Part shown: positions 46,473-55,892 of the stretch, piece after piece | Layout: each line of letters starts with the position of its first letter | How positions within the stretch are numbered: the first letter of the stretch is position 1 | DNA from: Rhizobium cauense | GTDB taxonomy: Bacteria; Pseudomonadota; Alphaproteobacteria; Rhizobiales; Rhizobiaceae | Assembly: GCF_019511525.1 (NCBI RefSeq) | Contig: NZ_JAEUAT010000003.1 | Span: forward strand, 1-64,000 | Direction: 5' to 3' | DNA: 64,000 nt | The notes under the pieces: generated by a model | Seen by the model: only the letters and a program-made list of their open reading frames with translations | Told to the model about the DNA's origin: nothing | The model's database searches: none | Program-made: the position numbers and the translations under genes

Positions 46473-47705
46473 ATGGGTATCCGCAAGTTTGCTATGATCG
46501 GCGCTTTGGCGCTCGCAAGCGCGTCTCTCTTCGGCTTGGCCGCCAAGGCCGAAGACGTCACCTTGACCGTCTGGTCGCTGGATAAGGACATTCAGCCGGC
46601 GCCGAATCTCGTCAAGGAATTCAACGCCCAGAACAATGGCATCAAGATCGAATATCGTCTGATCCAGTTCGATGACGTCGTCACCGAAGCCATGCGCGCC
46701 TATGCCACCGGCCAGGCCCCTGACATCATTGCCGTTGATAATCCCGAGCATGCGATGTTCGCCTCGCGTGGTGCCTTCCTGGATATTTCCGACATGATCA
46801 AGAGCTCGTCGGTCATCAAGCCGGAAAACTATTTCCCTGGTCCGCTTAAGTCGGTCGAATGGGATGGCAAGTACTACGGCATACCGAAGGCGACCAACAC
46901 GATCGCGCTCTACTACAACAAGGACATGTTCAAGGCGAAGGGTCTCGACCCCAACAAGCCGCCGCAGACGTGGGACGAGCTCGTCGAGGATGCACGCAAG
47001 CTCACAGACCCGGCCAAGAACGTCTACGGCCTGGCCTTCTCGGCCAAGGCGAACGAGGAGGGCACCTTCCAGTTCCTTCCCTGGGCTCAGATGGCGGGCG
47101 GCAGCTACCAGAACATCAATGCCGAAGGTGCGGTCAAGGCGCTGGAGACCTGGAAGACGATCATGGACGAGAAGCTCGCTTCTCCTGACACCCTGACGCG
47201 CGGCCAGTGGGACTCGACCGGCACCTTCAACTCCGGCAATGCTGCGATGGTGATCTCCGGTCCCTGGGAACTCGATCGTATGACCAAGGAAGCGAAGTTT
47301 GATTGGGGTGTTGCCCTGCTCCCGGTTCCGAACGAAGGCGCTGAGCGTTCCTCGGCAATGGGTGACTTCAACTGGGCGATCTTCTCCAGCACGAAGCATC
47401 CTGCCGAAGCCTTCAAGGCACTCGAGTTCTTTGCGTCTCAGGACGACAAGATGTTCAAGAACTATGGTCAGCTTCCGGCTCGTTCTGACATCACCATCCC
47501 GGAAACGGGCAACAAGCTGAAGGATGAGGCTTTGAAGGTCTTCATCGAGCAGCTGAAGTATGCCAAGCCGCGTGGCCCGAATCCGCAGTGGCCGAAGATC
47601 TCCAAGGCGATCCAGGACGCCATCCAGGCTGCCCTGACCGGTCAGATGAGCCCGAAGGATGCGCTCGACCAGGCTGCCGACAAGATCAAGGCCGTGCTCG
47701 GCTAA
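46473..47705 (+). CDS. ABC transporter sugar-binding protein
   Basis: A 410-residue extracytoplasmic solute-binding protein of family 1 (MalE/UgpB-like). A signal peptide ([20 protein letters not shown], cleavage near AKA-ED) leads into [18 protein letters not shown]. Motifs such as [20 protein letters not shown] and [12 protein letters not shown] are standard. AAAGGAGGAG precedes the ATG. A strong hairpin after the gene should protect this message so that the binding protein is made in excess over the permeases. Confidence 0.92.
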   Translation: MGIRKFAMIGALALASASLFGLAAKAEDVTLTVWSLDKDIQPAPNLVKEFNAQNNGIKIEYRLIQFDDVVTEAMRAYATGQAPDIIAVDNPEHAMFASRGAFLDISDMIKSSSVIKPENYFPGPLKSVEWDGKYYGIPKATNTIALYYNKDMFKAKGLDPNKPPQTWDELVEDARKLTDPAKNVYGLAFSAKANEEGTFQFLPWAQMAGGSYQNINAEGAVKALETWKTIMDEKLASPDTLTRGQWDSTGTFNSGNAAMVISGPWELDRMTKEAKFDWGVALLPVPNEGAERSSAMGDFNWAIFSSTKHPAEAFKALEFFASQDDKMFKNYGQLPARSDITIPETGNKLKDEALKVFIEQLKYAKPRGPNPQWPKISKAIQDAIQAALTGQMSPKDALDQAADKIKAVLG

Positions 47706-47721
47706 CCCTCTCCGTATAACC

Positions 47722-47741
47722 GGATGGCCTTCGGGCCATCC
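47722..47741 (+). terminator. Intercistronic hairpin with UUCG tetraloop
   Basis: Perfect 8-bp arms (GGATGGCC/GGCCATCC) around a TTCG loop lie 17 bases after the binding-protein stop. No T-run follows. A second, looser repeat (GGGGCTG at 47760, CAGCCCC at 47788) comes next. This is typical of a stabilising or partially terminating element between binding protein and permease genes. Confidence 0.7.
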
Positions 47742-47815
47742 CACCATTTCCTCCCGGCAGGGGCTGTCTCCAAGCGCAAGCTTCAGGCAGCCCCGTTCGG
47801 AGTATTGGAGGATCG

Positions 47816-48718
47816 ATGAAACGGTTACTTTCAAGTGTCCGAGACGGCCGCGGCTTCGACATCGCACTCGTCGCCTTTCCGCTGACTTTCCTGTTCCTGA
47901 TGGCCGGGTTGCCGCTCATCTACAATGTGGTGATGAGTTTCCAGGAGGTGGACATGTTCAGCCTCGGAACCTTCTCGCGCCCCTTCGTCGGTTTCAAGAA
48001 CTACACGGATCTCTTTGCCCAACCGGAAACCTGGCCGATCCTCGGCAATACGGTCATCTTTGTCGTCGGCTCCATCGCCGGCCAGTTTCTGATCGGTTTC
48101 GGTCTGGCGCTGTTCTTCTGGGTCAATTTCCCCGGCGCCTCATGGCTGCGCGGCCTTTTCCTGGTCTCGTGGGTCATGCCCGGCCTTGTTGTCGGGGCAA
48201 TCTGGAATTGGATTTTGTCGGGCGACTTCGGTGTCCTCAACTTCATATTGAAGGAAAGCGGCATCATCAGCAGCAACATCTTCTGGCGCTCTGATCCTCA
48301 CTTCTCGCTCTATGCCGTCATCATCGCCAACGTCTGGCTTGGAACTGCCTTCAACATGATCCTCCTGTCGGTTGGCTTGTCCGGAATTCCCGGTGACCTC
48401 TATGAGGCTGCGGAACTGGACGGGGCCAATGCCTGGCAACGGTTCTGGACGATCACGCTGCCAATGATGCGTTCCACGATAGGCGCCATCGTCTCGCTCG
48501 GCCTGATCTTCACGCTACAGCAGTTCGATCTCTTCGCTGCAATCACCTCGGGTGGGCCGAACAACTCATCCAACGTCACGCAATACTGGGCCTGGGACCT
48601 GTCGTTCCGCCAGTATGACTTCGCCAAGGGCGCAACCATCTCTGTCATCATGATCGTCTTCGTCATGTTTGCCTCCGTCGTCTATGTCCGCTCCACACGC
48701 CATGAGGTGCGCGGATGA
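47816..48718 (+). CDS. ABC sugar transporter permease, MalF/UgpA type
   Basis: A 300-residue inner-membrane protein with six predicted helices. The ATPase-contacting EAA motif is YEAAELDGANAWQRFWTITLPMM. Short MalF/UgpA-type N-terminus. The ATG has GGAGGATCG just upstream. Its stop overlaps the next permease's start (ATGA), so the two subunits are made in equal amounts. Confidence 0.92.
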   Translation: MKRLLSSVRDGRGFDIALVAFPLTFLFLMAGLPLIYNVVMSFQEVDMFSLGTFSRPFVGFKNYTDLFAQPETWPILGNTVIFVVGSIAGQFLIGFGLALFFWVNFPGASWLRGLFLVSWVMPGLVVGAIWNWILSGDFGVLNFILKESGIISSNIFWRSDPHFSLYAVIIANVWLGTAFNMILLSVGLSGIPGDLYEAAELDGANAWQRFWTITLPMMRSTIGAIVSLGLIFTLQQFDLFAAITSGGPNNSSNVTQYWAWDLSFRQYDFAKGATISVIMIVFVMFASVVYVRSTRHEVRG

Positions 48719-49542
48719 CCGAAACGACACACAACCGTCTTATGCTTGTGATCGCCATCCTAATGGCGGCGGTCTACCTGTTTCCGCTCTACTGGATGTA
48801 CATCACGGCGCTCAAGGGCGGATCCGAGATGTTCGCCACCCCCCCAAGCTTCTGGCCGGGCGATCCGCAATGGGGCACGTTCGGCTATGTCTGGGAGAGC
48901 CGCGGCATGGGCCGCTATCTCTGGAATTCACTGGTCATTGCCGTCGGTTCCGTCACGCTGATTACGGTTCTCGGTGTTGGCTGCGCCTATGTACTGGCGC
49001 GCTACCGCAACGTTTGGGTCGACATCGGTCTCTTCATGATCCTGATGCTGCAGGTCCTGCCGGCGTCGCTGATGGTGACGCCGATCTTCGTAGGCTTCTC
49101 GCAGTTCGGGATGCTCGACTACCCGCGTCTTGCCGTGATCATCGCGATCGCCGCAAAAAGCATGCCGTTCTTCGTCGTCCTGGTTCGCGCCACCTTCATG
49201 GCCGTGCCGATGGAGCTCGAAGAAGCCGCGCTTGTCGACGGCAACAGCCGCGTCGGTGCCTTTTTCAGTATCGTGCTGCCGCTTGCTCGCAATGGCATCC
49301 TGGTCAGCGCCATTCTGATCTTCATGCAGGCCTTCGGTGAATTCGTCTACTCAAAGTCGATGATCCAGGCGGCCGAGCTTCAGCCGGCAAGCGTCGGTCT
49401 CAATTCCTTCATGGGACCGAATACCAACGAGTGGAACAACATCATGGCCTACGCCACGATGTATGTGACGCCGATCCTCGCCATCTTTGTTCTCTTGCAG
49501 CGCCGCATCGTATCCGGCCTCACCTCTGGAGCCCTCAAATGA
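48715..49542 (+). CDS. ABC sugar transporter permease, MalG/UgpE type
   Basis: A 275-residue protein with six helices and an EAA loop (ELEEAALVDGNSRVGAFFSIVLPLA). The residues up to YLFPLYWMYITALKG match MalG-type permeases. It overlaps the upstream permease and the downstream ATPase gene at ATGA junctions. Confidence 0.92.
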   Translation: MTETTHNRLMLVIAILMAAVYLFPLYWMYITALKGGSEMFATPPSFWPGDPQWGTFGYVWESRGMGRYLWNSLVIAVGSVTLITVLGVGCAYVLARYRNVWVDIGLFMILMLQVLPASLMVTPIFVGFSQFGMLDYPRLAVIIAIAAKSMPFFVVLVRATFMAVPMELEEAALVDGNSRVGAFFSIVLPLARNGILVSAILIFMQAFGEFVYSKSMIQAAELQPASVGLNSFMGPNTNEWNNIMAYATMYVTPILAIFVLLQRRIVSGLTSGALK

Positions 49543-50609
49543 CCAATCAGATCGAGCTCAGCGGCGTCAACAAGCACTACGGCGCGTTTCACGCCCTGAA
49601 AAACATCAATCTGTCGATTGCAAAAGGCACTTTCGTCGCACTCGTCGGGCCATCCGGTTGTGGCAAGTCCACACTGCTTCGATCGCTCGCGGGCCTGGAA
49701 AGCATCTCGGAAGGCGACCTGAAGATCGCTGGCGAGCTGATGAACAACGTGCCGCCGCGCAAGCGCGACGTCGCCATGGTCTTCCAGTCATACGCGCTTT
49801 ATCCGCACATGACGGTCGAGGAGAACCTGACATACAGCCTGCGCATCCGTGGCGTCGCCAAGGCGGAAGCCCGCAAGGCAGCCGAAGAGGTTGCCACGAC
49901 GACCGGCCTGTCACATCTCTTGAAGCGTTATCCGCGCGAGCTCTCGGGGGGACAGCGCCAGCGCGTCGCAATGAGCCGAGCCATCATCCGCCATCCGAAG
50001 GCCTTCCTCTTCGATGAGCCGCTCTCCAACCTCGACGCCGCATTGCGCGTTCACATGCGCAAGGAAATCCGCGCATTGCACGACCGCCTCGGTGCCACGT
50101 CGGTTTACGTCACCCACGACCAGATCGAGGCAATGACGATGGCCGACCATGTTGTCGTCATGCGTGAAGGTGTGATCGAGCAGCAGGGCAAGCCACTCGA
50201 TCTCTATGACAAGCCCGCCAACAAGTTCGTCGCCGGCTTCATCGGCTCTCCTGCCATGAACTTCATTCCAGCCGTTGTAGGCGAAGACGGCAAGAGCCTG
50301 GCAATCGATCTCGGCACCGTCAAGCACAAGATCGCAATCGACCATCAGGTCGAGCCAGGCCGCAAGGTCACCGCCGGCATTCGTCCTGAGCATATCGGGG
50401 TGACAGCGCCAGGGCAGGGGACGTTTGACGTACCTGTTGCTGTCGTGGAGTCAACCGGCTCATCCACCTTCATCACGGCTGCGACAACACCGGAACTGAC
50501 GATCGTCGAGACTGGGCGCGGAACCGCTCGCGCGGGCGAGACGATTGGCGTCGCCGTCGATCCATCGCAGCTGCATCTGTTCGACGAGACAAGCGGCGTG
50601 CGCCTCTAA
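49539..50609 (+). CDS. ABC sugar transporter ATPase, MalK/UgpC type
   Basis: A 356-residue protein with Walker A GPSGCGKST, Q-loop, signature LSGGQRQRVAMSRAI, Walker B LFDEPLSNLD and H-loop VTHDQIEA, followed by the MalK-type C-terminal OB-fold domain (from about residue 240; GFIGSPAMNF). The frame extends upstream to 49431, but ATG 49539, overlapping the permease stop, gives the family's normal N-terminus. Last gene of the operon; a bidirectional hairpin follows. Confidence 0.94.
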   Translation: MTNQIELSGVNKHYGAFHALKNINLSIAKGTFVALVGPSGCGKSTLLRSLAGLESISEGDLKIAGELMNNVPPRKRDVAMVFQSYALYPHMTVEENLTYSLRIRGVAKAEARKAAEEVATTTGLSHLLKRYPRELSGGQRQRVAMSRAIIRHPKAFLFDEPLSNLDAALRVHMRKEIRALHDRLGATSVYVTHDQIEAMTMADHVVVMREGVIEQQGKPLDLYDKPANKFVAGFIGSPAMNFIPAVVGEDGKSLAIDLGTVKHKIAIDHQVEPGRKVTAGIRPEHIGVTAPGQGTFDVPVAVVESTGSSTFITAATTPELTIVETGRGTARAGETIGVAVDPSQLHLFDETSGVRL

Positions 50610-50616
50610 ATCGATT

Positions 50617-50637
50617 GGCGGCCGCTCGCCGGCCGCC
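50617..50637. terminator. Bidirectional terminator-like hairpin between convergent genes
   Basis: Perfect 8-bp GC-rich arms (GGCGGCCG/CGGCCGCC) around a 5-nt loop, in the 38-bp gap between the sugar ABC ATPase stop and the convergent aldo/keto reductase stop. No strong T-run on either side, so efficiency is uncertain. Confidence 0.55.
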
Positions 50638-50647
50638 ATGAATGACT

Positions 50648-51679
50648 TTATCGGCCACCTTCGATCTTGCGATGCCGCTGGTTGGTGCCGCCGACACCAT
50701 ATGGGTAGTCGGCCACTTGTGGCTGACTGACTTCATCAAGCCTGGTAACCTCCTGTTCGGAAAGCGACAGGTTCGCTGCTGCGAGATTGTCCGCGAGTTG
50801 CTCTCCCGTTCGGGCACCGAGAATGACCGAAGTCACCGCCGGCCGCGCCGCCGTCCAGGCAAGAGCCACCTGTGCCATGCTGACGCCACGCGCTTTGGCG
50901 ATCGCCTCTACCGTCTCGATGATGTCCCATGTCCGTTCCTGCGCATTGCGCTGCGCAAAGGATTCCATGCCTCGGTTCGGATTTTCGCCGAGCCTGGTCG
51001 CACCCGTCGGTTTCTGGTCACGGCGGTATTTGCCCGTCAACCAGCCGCCGCCAAGCGGCGACCACGGCAAGAGGCCCATGCCAGCATCCTGGCAGGCAGC
51101 GACGATCTCGAGTTCGATGTCGCGTACCAAGAGATTGTATTGCGGCTGTAGCGTCACCGGACGGGTGTAGCCCCGCGCCCTGGCAATCTCCACGGCCTTG
51201 GCGATCTGCCATCCGACATAGTTGGAGAAACCGTAGTAGCCGATCTTGCCGGCGGAAACGGCATCATCGAGGAAGCGCAGCGTCTCCTCGATCGGCGTCA
51301 GGGCATCCCATGCATGCATCTGGTAGAGATCGATATGCTCGACGCCCAGCCGCGCAAGCGAGGAGTCGAGCGCCTGGTTCAGATGGCGGCGAGAAAGACC
51401 GATATCGTTCGGCCCGGGTCCCATCGGAAATCGCCCCTTGGTCGCAATAACCGCTTGCTTTGCCTCGGTGGGCCGCTCTTTAAGCCATCTCCCGATGATT
51501 TCTTCCGACGTGCCGGCGCTGTAGACATCAGCGGTATCAATGAAATTGCCGCCCCAGGCGAAGTAGTCGTCGAGCAACTTGTGCGATGCAGCTTCGTCGG
51601 CCTCGGCACCGAACGTCATCGTGCCGAGGCAGTAGGCGGTGACAACTGCTCCACTATGGCCAAGCTTGCGGTATTCCAT
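50648..51679 (-). CDS. Aldo/keto reductase
   Basis: A 343-residue NADPH-dependent AKR with the catalytic tetrad in context: Asp and Tyr in NFIDTADVYSAGTSE, Lys in VIATKGRF, His in DLYQMHAWD. The end carries the coenzyme-binding SVILGARTGEQLADNL. It resembles general stress or sugar-aldehyde reductases (YajO/YghZ-like). GGAGGA precedes the ATG. The gene is 45 bp downstream of the exporter pair, on the same strand, but the sugar operon it faces may be a coincidental neighbour. Confidence 0.88.
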   Translation of the reverse strand: MEYRKLGHSGAVVTAYCLGTMTFGAEADEAASHKLLDDYFAWGGNFIDTADVYSAGTSEEIIGRWLKERPTEAKQAVIATKGRFPMGPGPNDIGLSRRHLNQALDSSLARLGVEHIDLYQMHAWDALTPIEETLRFLDDAVSAGKIGYYGFSNYVGWQIAKAVEIARARGYTRPVTLQPQYNLLVRDIELEIVAACQDAGMGLLPWSPLGGGWLTGKYRRDQKPTGATRLGENPNRGMESFAQRNAQERTWDIIETVEAIAKARGVSMAQVALAWTAARPAVTSVILGARTGEQLADNLAAANLSLSEQEVTRLDEVSQPQVADYPYGVGGTNQRHRKIEGGR

Positions 51680-51724
51680 GGAACATCCTCCTCTTCGAAT
51701 AATGGCGTTGCTTGGAAGGCTTGA

Positions 51725-53623
51725 TTATGTCGCTGAACCGTTCGCCGTGGTCTCTTCGAGCACGGCGTCCGGAATGTCGTCGAACGACGCGTAATTGAGG
51801 TTGTAGAGCCGCGAATAGAGCTTACGGTTCTTCATCAGCTGCTGATGGTTGCCGCTTTCGATCAACTCACCGTTCTGCAGGACGATGATACGGTCCGCCT
51901 CCCTGATCGTGGCGAGGCGATGCGCGATAACCAGTCCCGTGCGGTTCTCGAGCAGCTTGACGAGCGCCTTCTGAATCAGCATCTCGGTGTAGCTGTCGAT
52001 ATTGGCAGTTGCCTCGTCAAGCACCAGGATTTTCGCGTCAGCGACCAGCGCACGGGCGAAGCTCAGAAGCTGACGCTGGCCGAGCGAAAGATTGCCGCCG
52101 CGCTCGCCGAGCATGCTGTCATAGGCCTGCGGCAGGCGCATGATGAAATCATGGGCGCCGACGGCCTTTGCGGCTTCGATGACCTGTTCGCGGGTCGCTT
52201 CAGCCTTGTGATAGCGAATATTCTCGAAGACTGTGCCCGTAAACAGAAAAGGCTCCTGAAGGACCATAGCGATCTGGTTGCCCAGCGAATCCTGCGTCAG
52301 GTCGCGCACATCGTGTCCACCAACCAGCACCTGACCCTGCTGCACATCATAGAAGCGGTGGATCAGCGACATGCAGCTCGACTTGCCGGAGCCGGTCGGC
52401 CCGACAAGAGCAACCGTTTCGCCTGGGTTCACCTTGAAGCTCACGTGTTTCAGGACCGGGTGCTTTGGATGATAGCCGAAGACCACATCGCGAAATTCCA
52501 CGGAGCCGTCCATATCGGCGGAAAGCTCTTTTGCATCCGGCGCGTCCCTGATCTCGACGGGAACATCAAGAACCTCTGTCAGCCGCTGGCCGGAGGCCAT
52601 GGCGCGCTGCATCACCGAATATTGTAGGGTCAGCGAGCGGATCGGATCGAAAAAGCGCTGGATATAAAACAGGAATGCGACGAGCACGCCTACATCGAGC
52701 GCCTGGTTGAGCACGCGCGCGCCACCGACGACAATGACCAGCGCCATGGCAACACCAGTGAGTGAGTCCACGATCGGCACCATCACCTGCGCATAGCGCG
52801 CCGCCGTCAGATGCGTTTTTAGGTTCGCTTTGGCCTTATCGTCGTAGAGCATGAAGTTGACCCCCTGACGGTCCATGCTCTGAACGGCGCGCACACCGTG
52901 AATAGCTTCTGCCAATGCGCCGTTGGCAACCGAGTTTGTTTCGTGTGCCGCCATGAAGGACTTGCGCGCCAAAGGAAGCCAGAAGAGGCGAACGATAAAG
53001 AGGATCGGTAGAACCGAGAGCGTAAGGAGGCCCAGCTTGAAGTCGAGATAGAGCATCACGAAAACGATGCCGAAGAGCAGCGCGATATCGCCGACCGACA
53101 GGACGGAGGTTTCAAGGAACTCCTGCATCGAGTTGACGTCGCCCTGCAGGCGCGACATGAGGCGCCCGACCTCGGTCTTGTCCATGAAGGAAAGCGAGAC
53201 GCGCTGCAAATGTGAGAACATCGCCTTGCGGATGTCGAAGAGAACCTCTTCTGCGACATTGCCGACCAGTGTCTCCTGCGCGTAGCTGGCGCCGTAATTG
53301 ATGATGATCGCAACCAGGAAAGCGACCATCGCCCATGTCAGCGCCGAATGGCCCCCTTGCGGCTGCATGCCGTGATCGATCGCGTAGCGGATAATCAGCG
53401 GGATCAGGAGCTGCATTGCCGTGAAAGTCAAAACTGCGGCCACCGAAAGCCAGACTTGCCGGCGATAGGGATGCACGAAGGTCCAGATGCGCTTTATGAT
53501 GTTGCCATCGAACGCCTTGCCGAACATCTCTTCTTCGACGCGGTGAGAGCCGACGACCGCACGCGGCGGGCGGCGCCCGTCCTCGCGAACGTCGGAGCGC
53601 TCGGTTTCCAACTCCTCAGCCAT
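51725..53623 (-). CDS. ABC exporter subunit with altered signature loop
   Basis: A 632-residue half-transporter: six membrane helices (about 55-340) and a C-terminal ATPase domain with Walker A GPTGSGKSS (Lys414), Walker B VLDEATANID with its catalytic glutamate, and H-loop AHRLAT. The signature reads NLSLGQRQ instead of LSGGQ. It follows the partner gene by 11 bp with GGGAGGAAAG before the ATG. The pair should form a heterodimeric MsbA/LmrCD-like exporter of lipids, peptides or drugs. The substrate is unknown. Confidence 0.9.
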   Translation of the reverse strand: MAEELETERSDVREDGRRPPRAVVGSHRVEEEMFGKAFDGNIIKRIWTFVHPYRRQVWLSVAAVLTFTAMQLLIPLIIRYAIDHGMQPQGGHSALTWAMVAFLVAIIINYGASYAQETLVGNVAEEVLFDIRKAMFSHLQRVSLSFMDKTEVGRLMSRLQGDVNSMQEFLETSVLSVGDIALLFGIVFVMLYLDFKLGLLTLSVLPILFIVRLFWLPLARKSFMAAHETNSVANGALAEAIHGVRAVQSMDRQGVNFMLYDDKAKANLKTHLTAARYAQVMVPIVDSLTGVAMALVIVVGGARVLNQALDVGVLVAFLFYIQRFFDPIRSLTLQYSVMQRAMASGQRLTEVLDVPVEIRDAPDAKELSADMDGSVEFRDVVFGYHPKHPVLKHVSFKVNPGETVALVGPTGSGKSSCMSLIHRFYDVQQGQVLVGGHDVRDLTQDSLGNQIAMVLQEPFLFTGTVFENIRYHKAEATREQVIEAAKAVGAHDFIMRLPQAYDSMLGERGGNLSLGQRQLLSFARALVADAKILVLDEATANIDSYTEMLIQKALVKLLENRTGLVIAHRLATIREADRIIVLQNGELIESGNHQQLMKNRKLYSRLYNLNYASFDDIPDAVLEETTANGSAT

Positions 53624-53634
53624 TTCTTTCCTCC

Positions 53635-55488
53635 CTAGGCGCCGACGGCGTCGTCGCCCGGCCGCACTTGCAGATCGTAGAGCGCCTTGTAGCGCCCCCC
53701 GGCAGCCAACAATTCGTCATGCGTTCCGCGCTCGACGATTTGTCCGTTTTCGACGAACAGGATCTGGTCGGCGTGCATCAGCGAGCTCAGGCGATGCGCG
53801 ACGATGATCGTTACGCGATCGGCCGCGTATTTGCGCATGGCGGCGCGAATGCGCTGTTCGGTTGCCGCATCGATCGCCGCCGTTGAATCATCGAAAACCA
53901 TCACGGCAGGCTTCAGCATCAGCGCGCGTGCGATCGACAAACGCTGGCGCTGTCCTCCCGACAGCGATACGCCCCGCTCGCCAACGACGGTTCCGTAGCC
54001 GGTCGGCAGGCCAAGCACGTAATTGTGCAATTGCGCGCTTTCGCTCGCCCGCTCGATACGACCTTCCTTCGCCCAGGGATCTCCATAGGCGATGTTGTTC
54101 TCGATCGAAGTCGTGAAGAGGAACGAATCCTGCTGGACAACGGCAACGGCGCGGCGAAGCGATTGAAGTGTGGCCTTGCGGATATCCTGGCCGTCGATGG
54201 TGATCTTACCCCTCGTGACATCATAGAAGCGCGGGATCAGATGCGCGAGCGTCGACTTACCGCTCCCGGGGGGACCGACGATCCCGATGGTCTCGCCACG
54301 GTTTGCCTCGAAGGAGACGTTCCGAAGCACCTCATGCATCGGCGAGCTTGGATAGGCAAAGCTTACATTCTCGAAGCGAATCGTGCCGTCAGTTAGCGCG
54401 AGCTCCTTGGCGTCAGGTGCATCCCGCACAGCAATTTCGAGATCGAGCAGGTTAAAGAGCCGCGTGCCGCAGGTCGAAGCGCGAGCGAAGGCGTTGACCA
54501 TAAGTCCGAGTTGGCGGACTGGCATCTGCAGGATCGTCATGAAGGTCAGGAAGGAGGCAAGCGTGCCGACTGTAATCTCGCCGGACATCACCTTGCCACC
54601 ACCAATCCATAACACGAGTCCCATCGCTGCGAAGAACGAAAAGGTCATCGCACTGGTGTTGATGACACGGATGCCAACGCGCTGGTGTGCAAGCAAAAGG
54701 GCGTTCGTGGAGGCCTTTTCGAATTTCATCATCTCATGTGCCTGCGCGGCAAATGCCCGCACGACGCGGATACCGCCGAGATTTTCCTCCATTATGCGCG
54801 TGAGCACTGACAGGCGTTCCTGCAAATCGAGCCACGTCGCACGCAATCGCAATTGCGTAACCGAAGAGCGCCAGGCAACAAAAGGCACGAAGCTTAGGGC
54901 AAGCAGGCCAAGAATGAGATCGGTGGAGAGCAGCATGTAAGCGCCGATGCCGATCAGAACGGTCAGCAGCACCATGCGAACCAACGCTGTCGAGAAGTAC
55001 ATGCGCACACCTTCGAGGTCGAGCAACCCGACGGTGATCAGGTCGCCCGAGTGGACGCTGTCATGAAAGCTGAAGGAGAGGCGCTGGATCTTCTCATAGC
55101 AGGCGAGCCGCAGCTCATACCCGATATGATGGCCGACACTCTCGCTGTAATAGTTTTGAACCATCGTGAAGATGCCCCGCAGCACGCTGGCGCCAAGCAG
55201 CATGAGTGCGGTTGTCAGAAGTGCATCCTGCGCGAGCTGGCCGGCCCGGCCGCCCTCCATCGCAACCTGGGTGTGGTCAACGGCCTGGCCAAGGAGGCGA
55301 GGTATCATCAGCTGGAAGGTCGAAGCCACAAGTGTTGCGCCAATTGCAAGGCTGGATTGCCAGGGATGGCGAAACGCCATGACGGTAATGCGGACGAGCG
55401 TAAAGAGGCCCTTGCCCCAGCCTGCCGCAGTCGCTTTCGCCATCGAAGCCGATGGCTTCGCCGCGCGTGTTAAAGCATCGCTGCTCAC
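53635..55488 (-). CDS. ABC exporter subunit with degenerate Walker B
   Basis: A 617-residue half-transporter with six membrane helices (about 40-330) and an ATPase domain with Walker A GPPGSGKST (Lys411), a canonical LSGGQRQRLSIARAL signature and H-loop AHRLSS. Walker B reads VMVFDDST, so Asp534 replaces the catalytic glutamate. This makes its own ATP site weakly hydrolytic, as in heterodimeric exporters such as TM287/288 and TmrAB. GTG at 55488 is the apparent start; an in-frame ATG at 55443 is possible. Confidence 0.9.
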   Translation of the reverse strand: MSSDALTRAAKPSASMAKATAAGWGKGLFTLVRITVMAFRHPWQSSLAIGATLVASTFQLMIPRLLGQAVDHTQVAMEGGRAGQLAQDALLTTALMLLGASVLRGIFTMVQNYYSESVGHHIGYELRLACYEKIQRLSFSFHDSVHSGDLITVGLLDLEGVRMYFSTALVRMVLLTVLIGIGAYMLLSTDLILGLLALSFVPFVAWRSSVTQLRLRATWLDLQERLSVLTRIMEENLGGIRVVRAFAAQAHEMMKFEKASTNALLLAHQRVGIRVINTSAMTFSFFAAMGLVLWIGGGKVMSGEITVGTLASFLTFMTILQMPVRQLGLMVNAFARASTCGTRLFNLLDLEIAVRDAPDAKELALTDGTIRFENVSFAYPSSPMHEVLRNVSFEANRGETIGIVGPPGSGKSTLAHLIPRFYDVTRGKITIDGQDIRKATLQSLRRAVAVVQQDSFLFTTSIENNIAYGDPWAKEGRIERASESAQLHNYVLGLPTGYGTVVGERGVSLSGGQRQRLSIARALMLKPAVMVFDDSTAAIDAATEQRIRAAMRKYAADRVTIIVAHRLSSLMHADQILFVENGQIVERGTHDELLAAGGRYKALYDLQVRPGDDAVGA

Positions 55489-55892
55489 GGTGATATTCCA
55501 AAACAGAAGTGTGGTCGGACGCTGGTCCGGAAAGACGACAAGCCCGTAAAGGGATTGATTAGCGCCCTTACTTTTGCCGATTCCTTTGCGCCCTTCAAGT
55601 CAATAATTCACCAGTTGGTTATTTTATCGTGAGCGCAGAAGCGAAGGGGAATTGCGACCGCGCATACTCGCGTCGGCTCGAAATATCAAAGTACTACCGG
55701 GTACTTAGCAACTTGGAGCGGCGTGGTTGGAAACAAAGGCCTTGCCTAAATCGTCTTTTAGCGCTTTCATACACGACCAGTTTGATAGACTATAGGCGGT
55801 TCTAAACCGCATGAACCTCTTCAACGCGCGAGTAAATTTCCCGCGTTGAAACCAGTCGAGACACGATGCGCGAAGGTCGCAGGGGAGTTGAG
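55489..55892. other. Divergent intergenic region, exporter pair and FAD protein
   Basis: About 400 bp, AT-richer than the flanks, with no supported gene. It contains an inverted repeat AAGTAC-6 bp-GTACTT at 55689-55706, a possible operator for either divergent gene. No regulator gene is adjacent. Confidence 0.4.

Noticed and set aside
49431..49538. N-terminal extension of the sugar ABC ATPase
   Set aside because: It overlaps the permease gene; ATG 49539 at an ATGA junction fits the family start.
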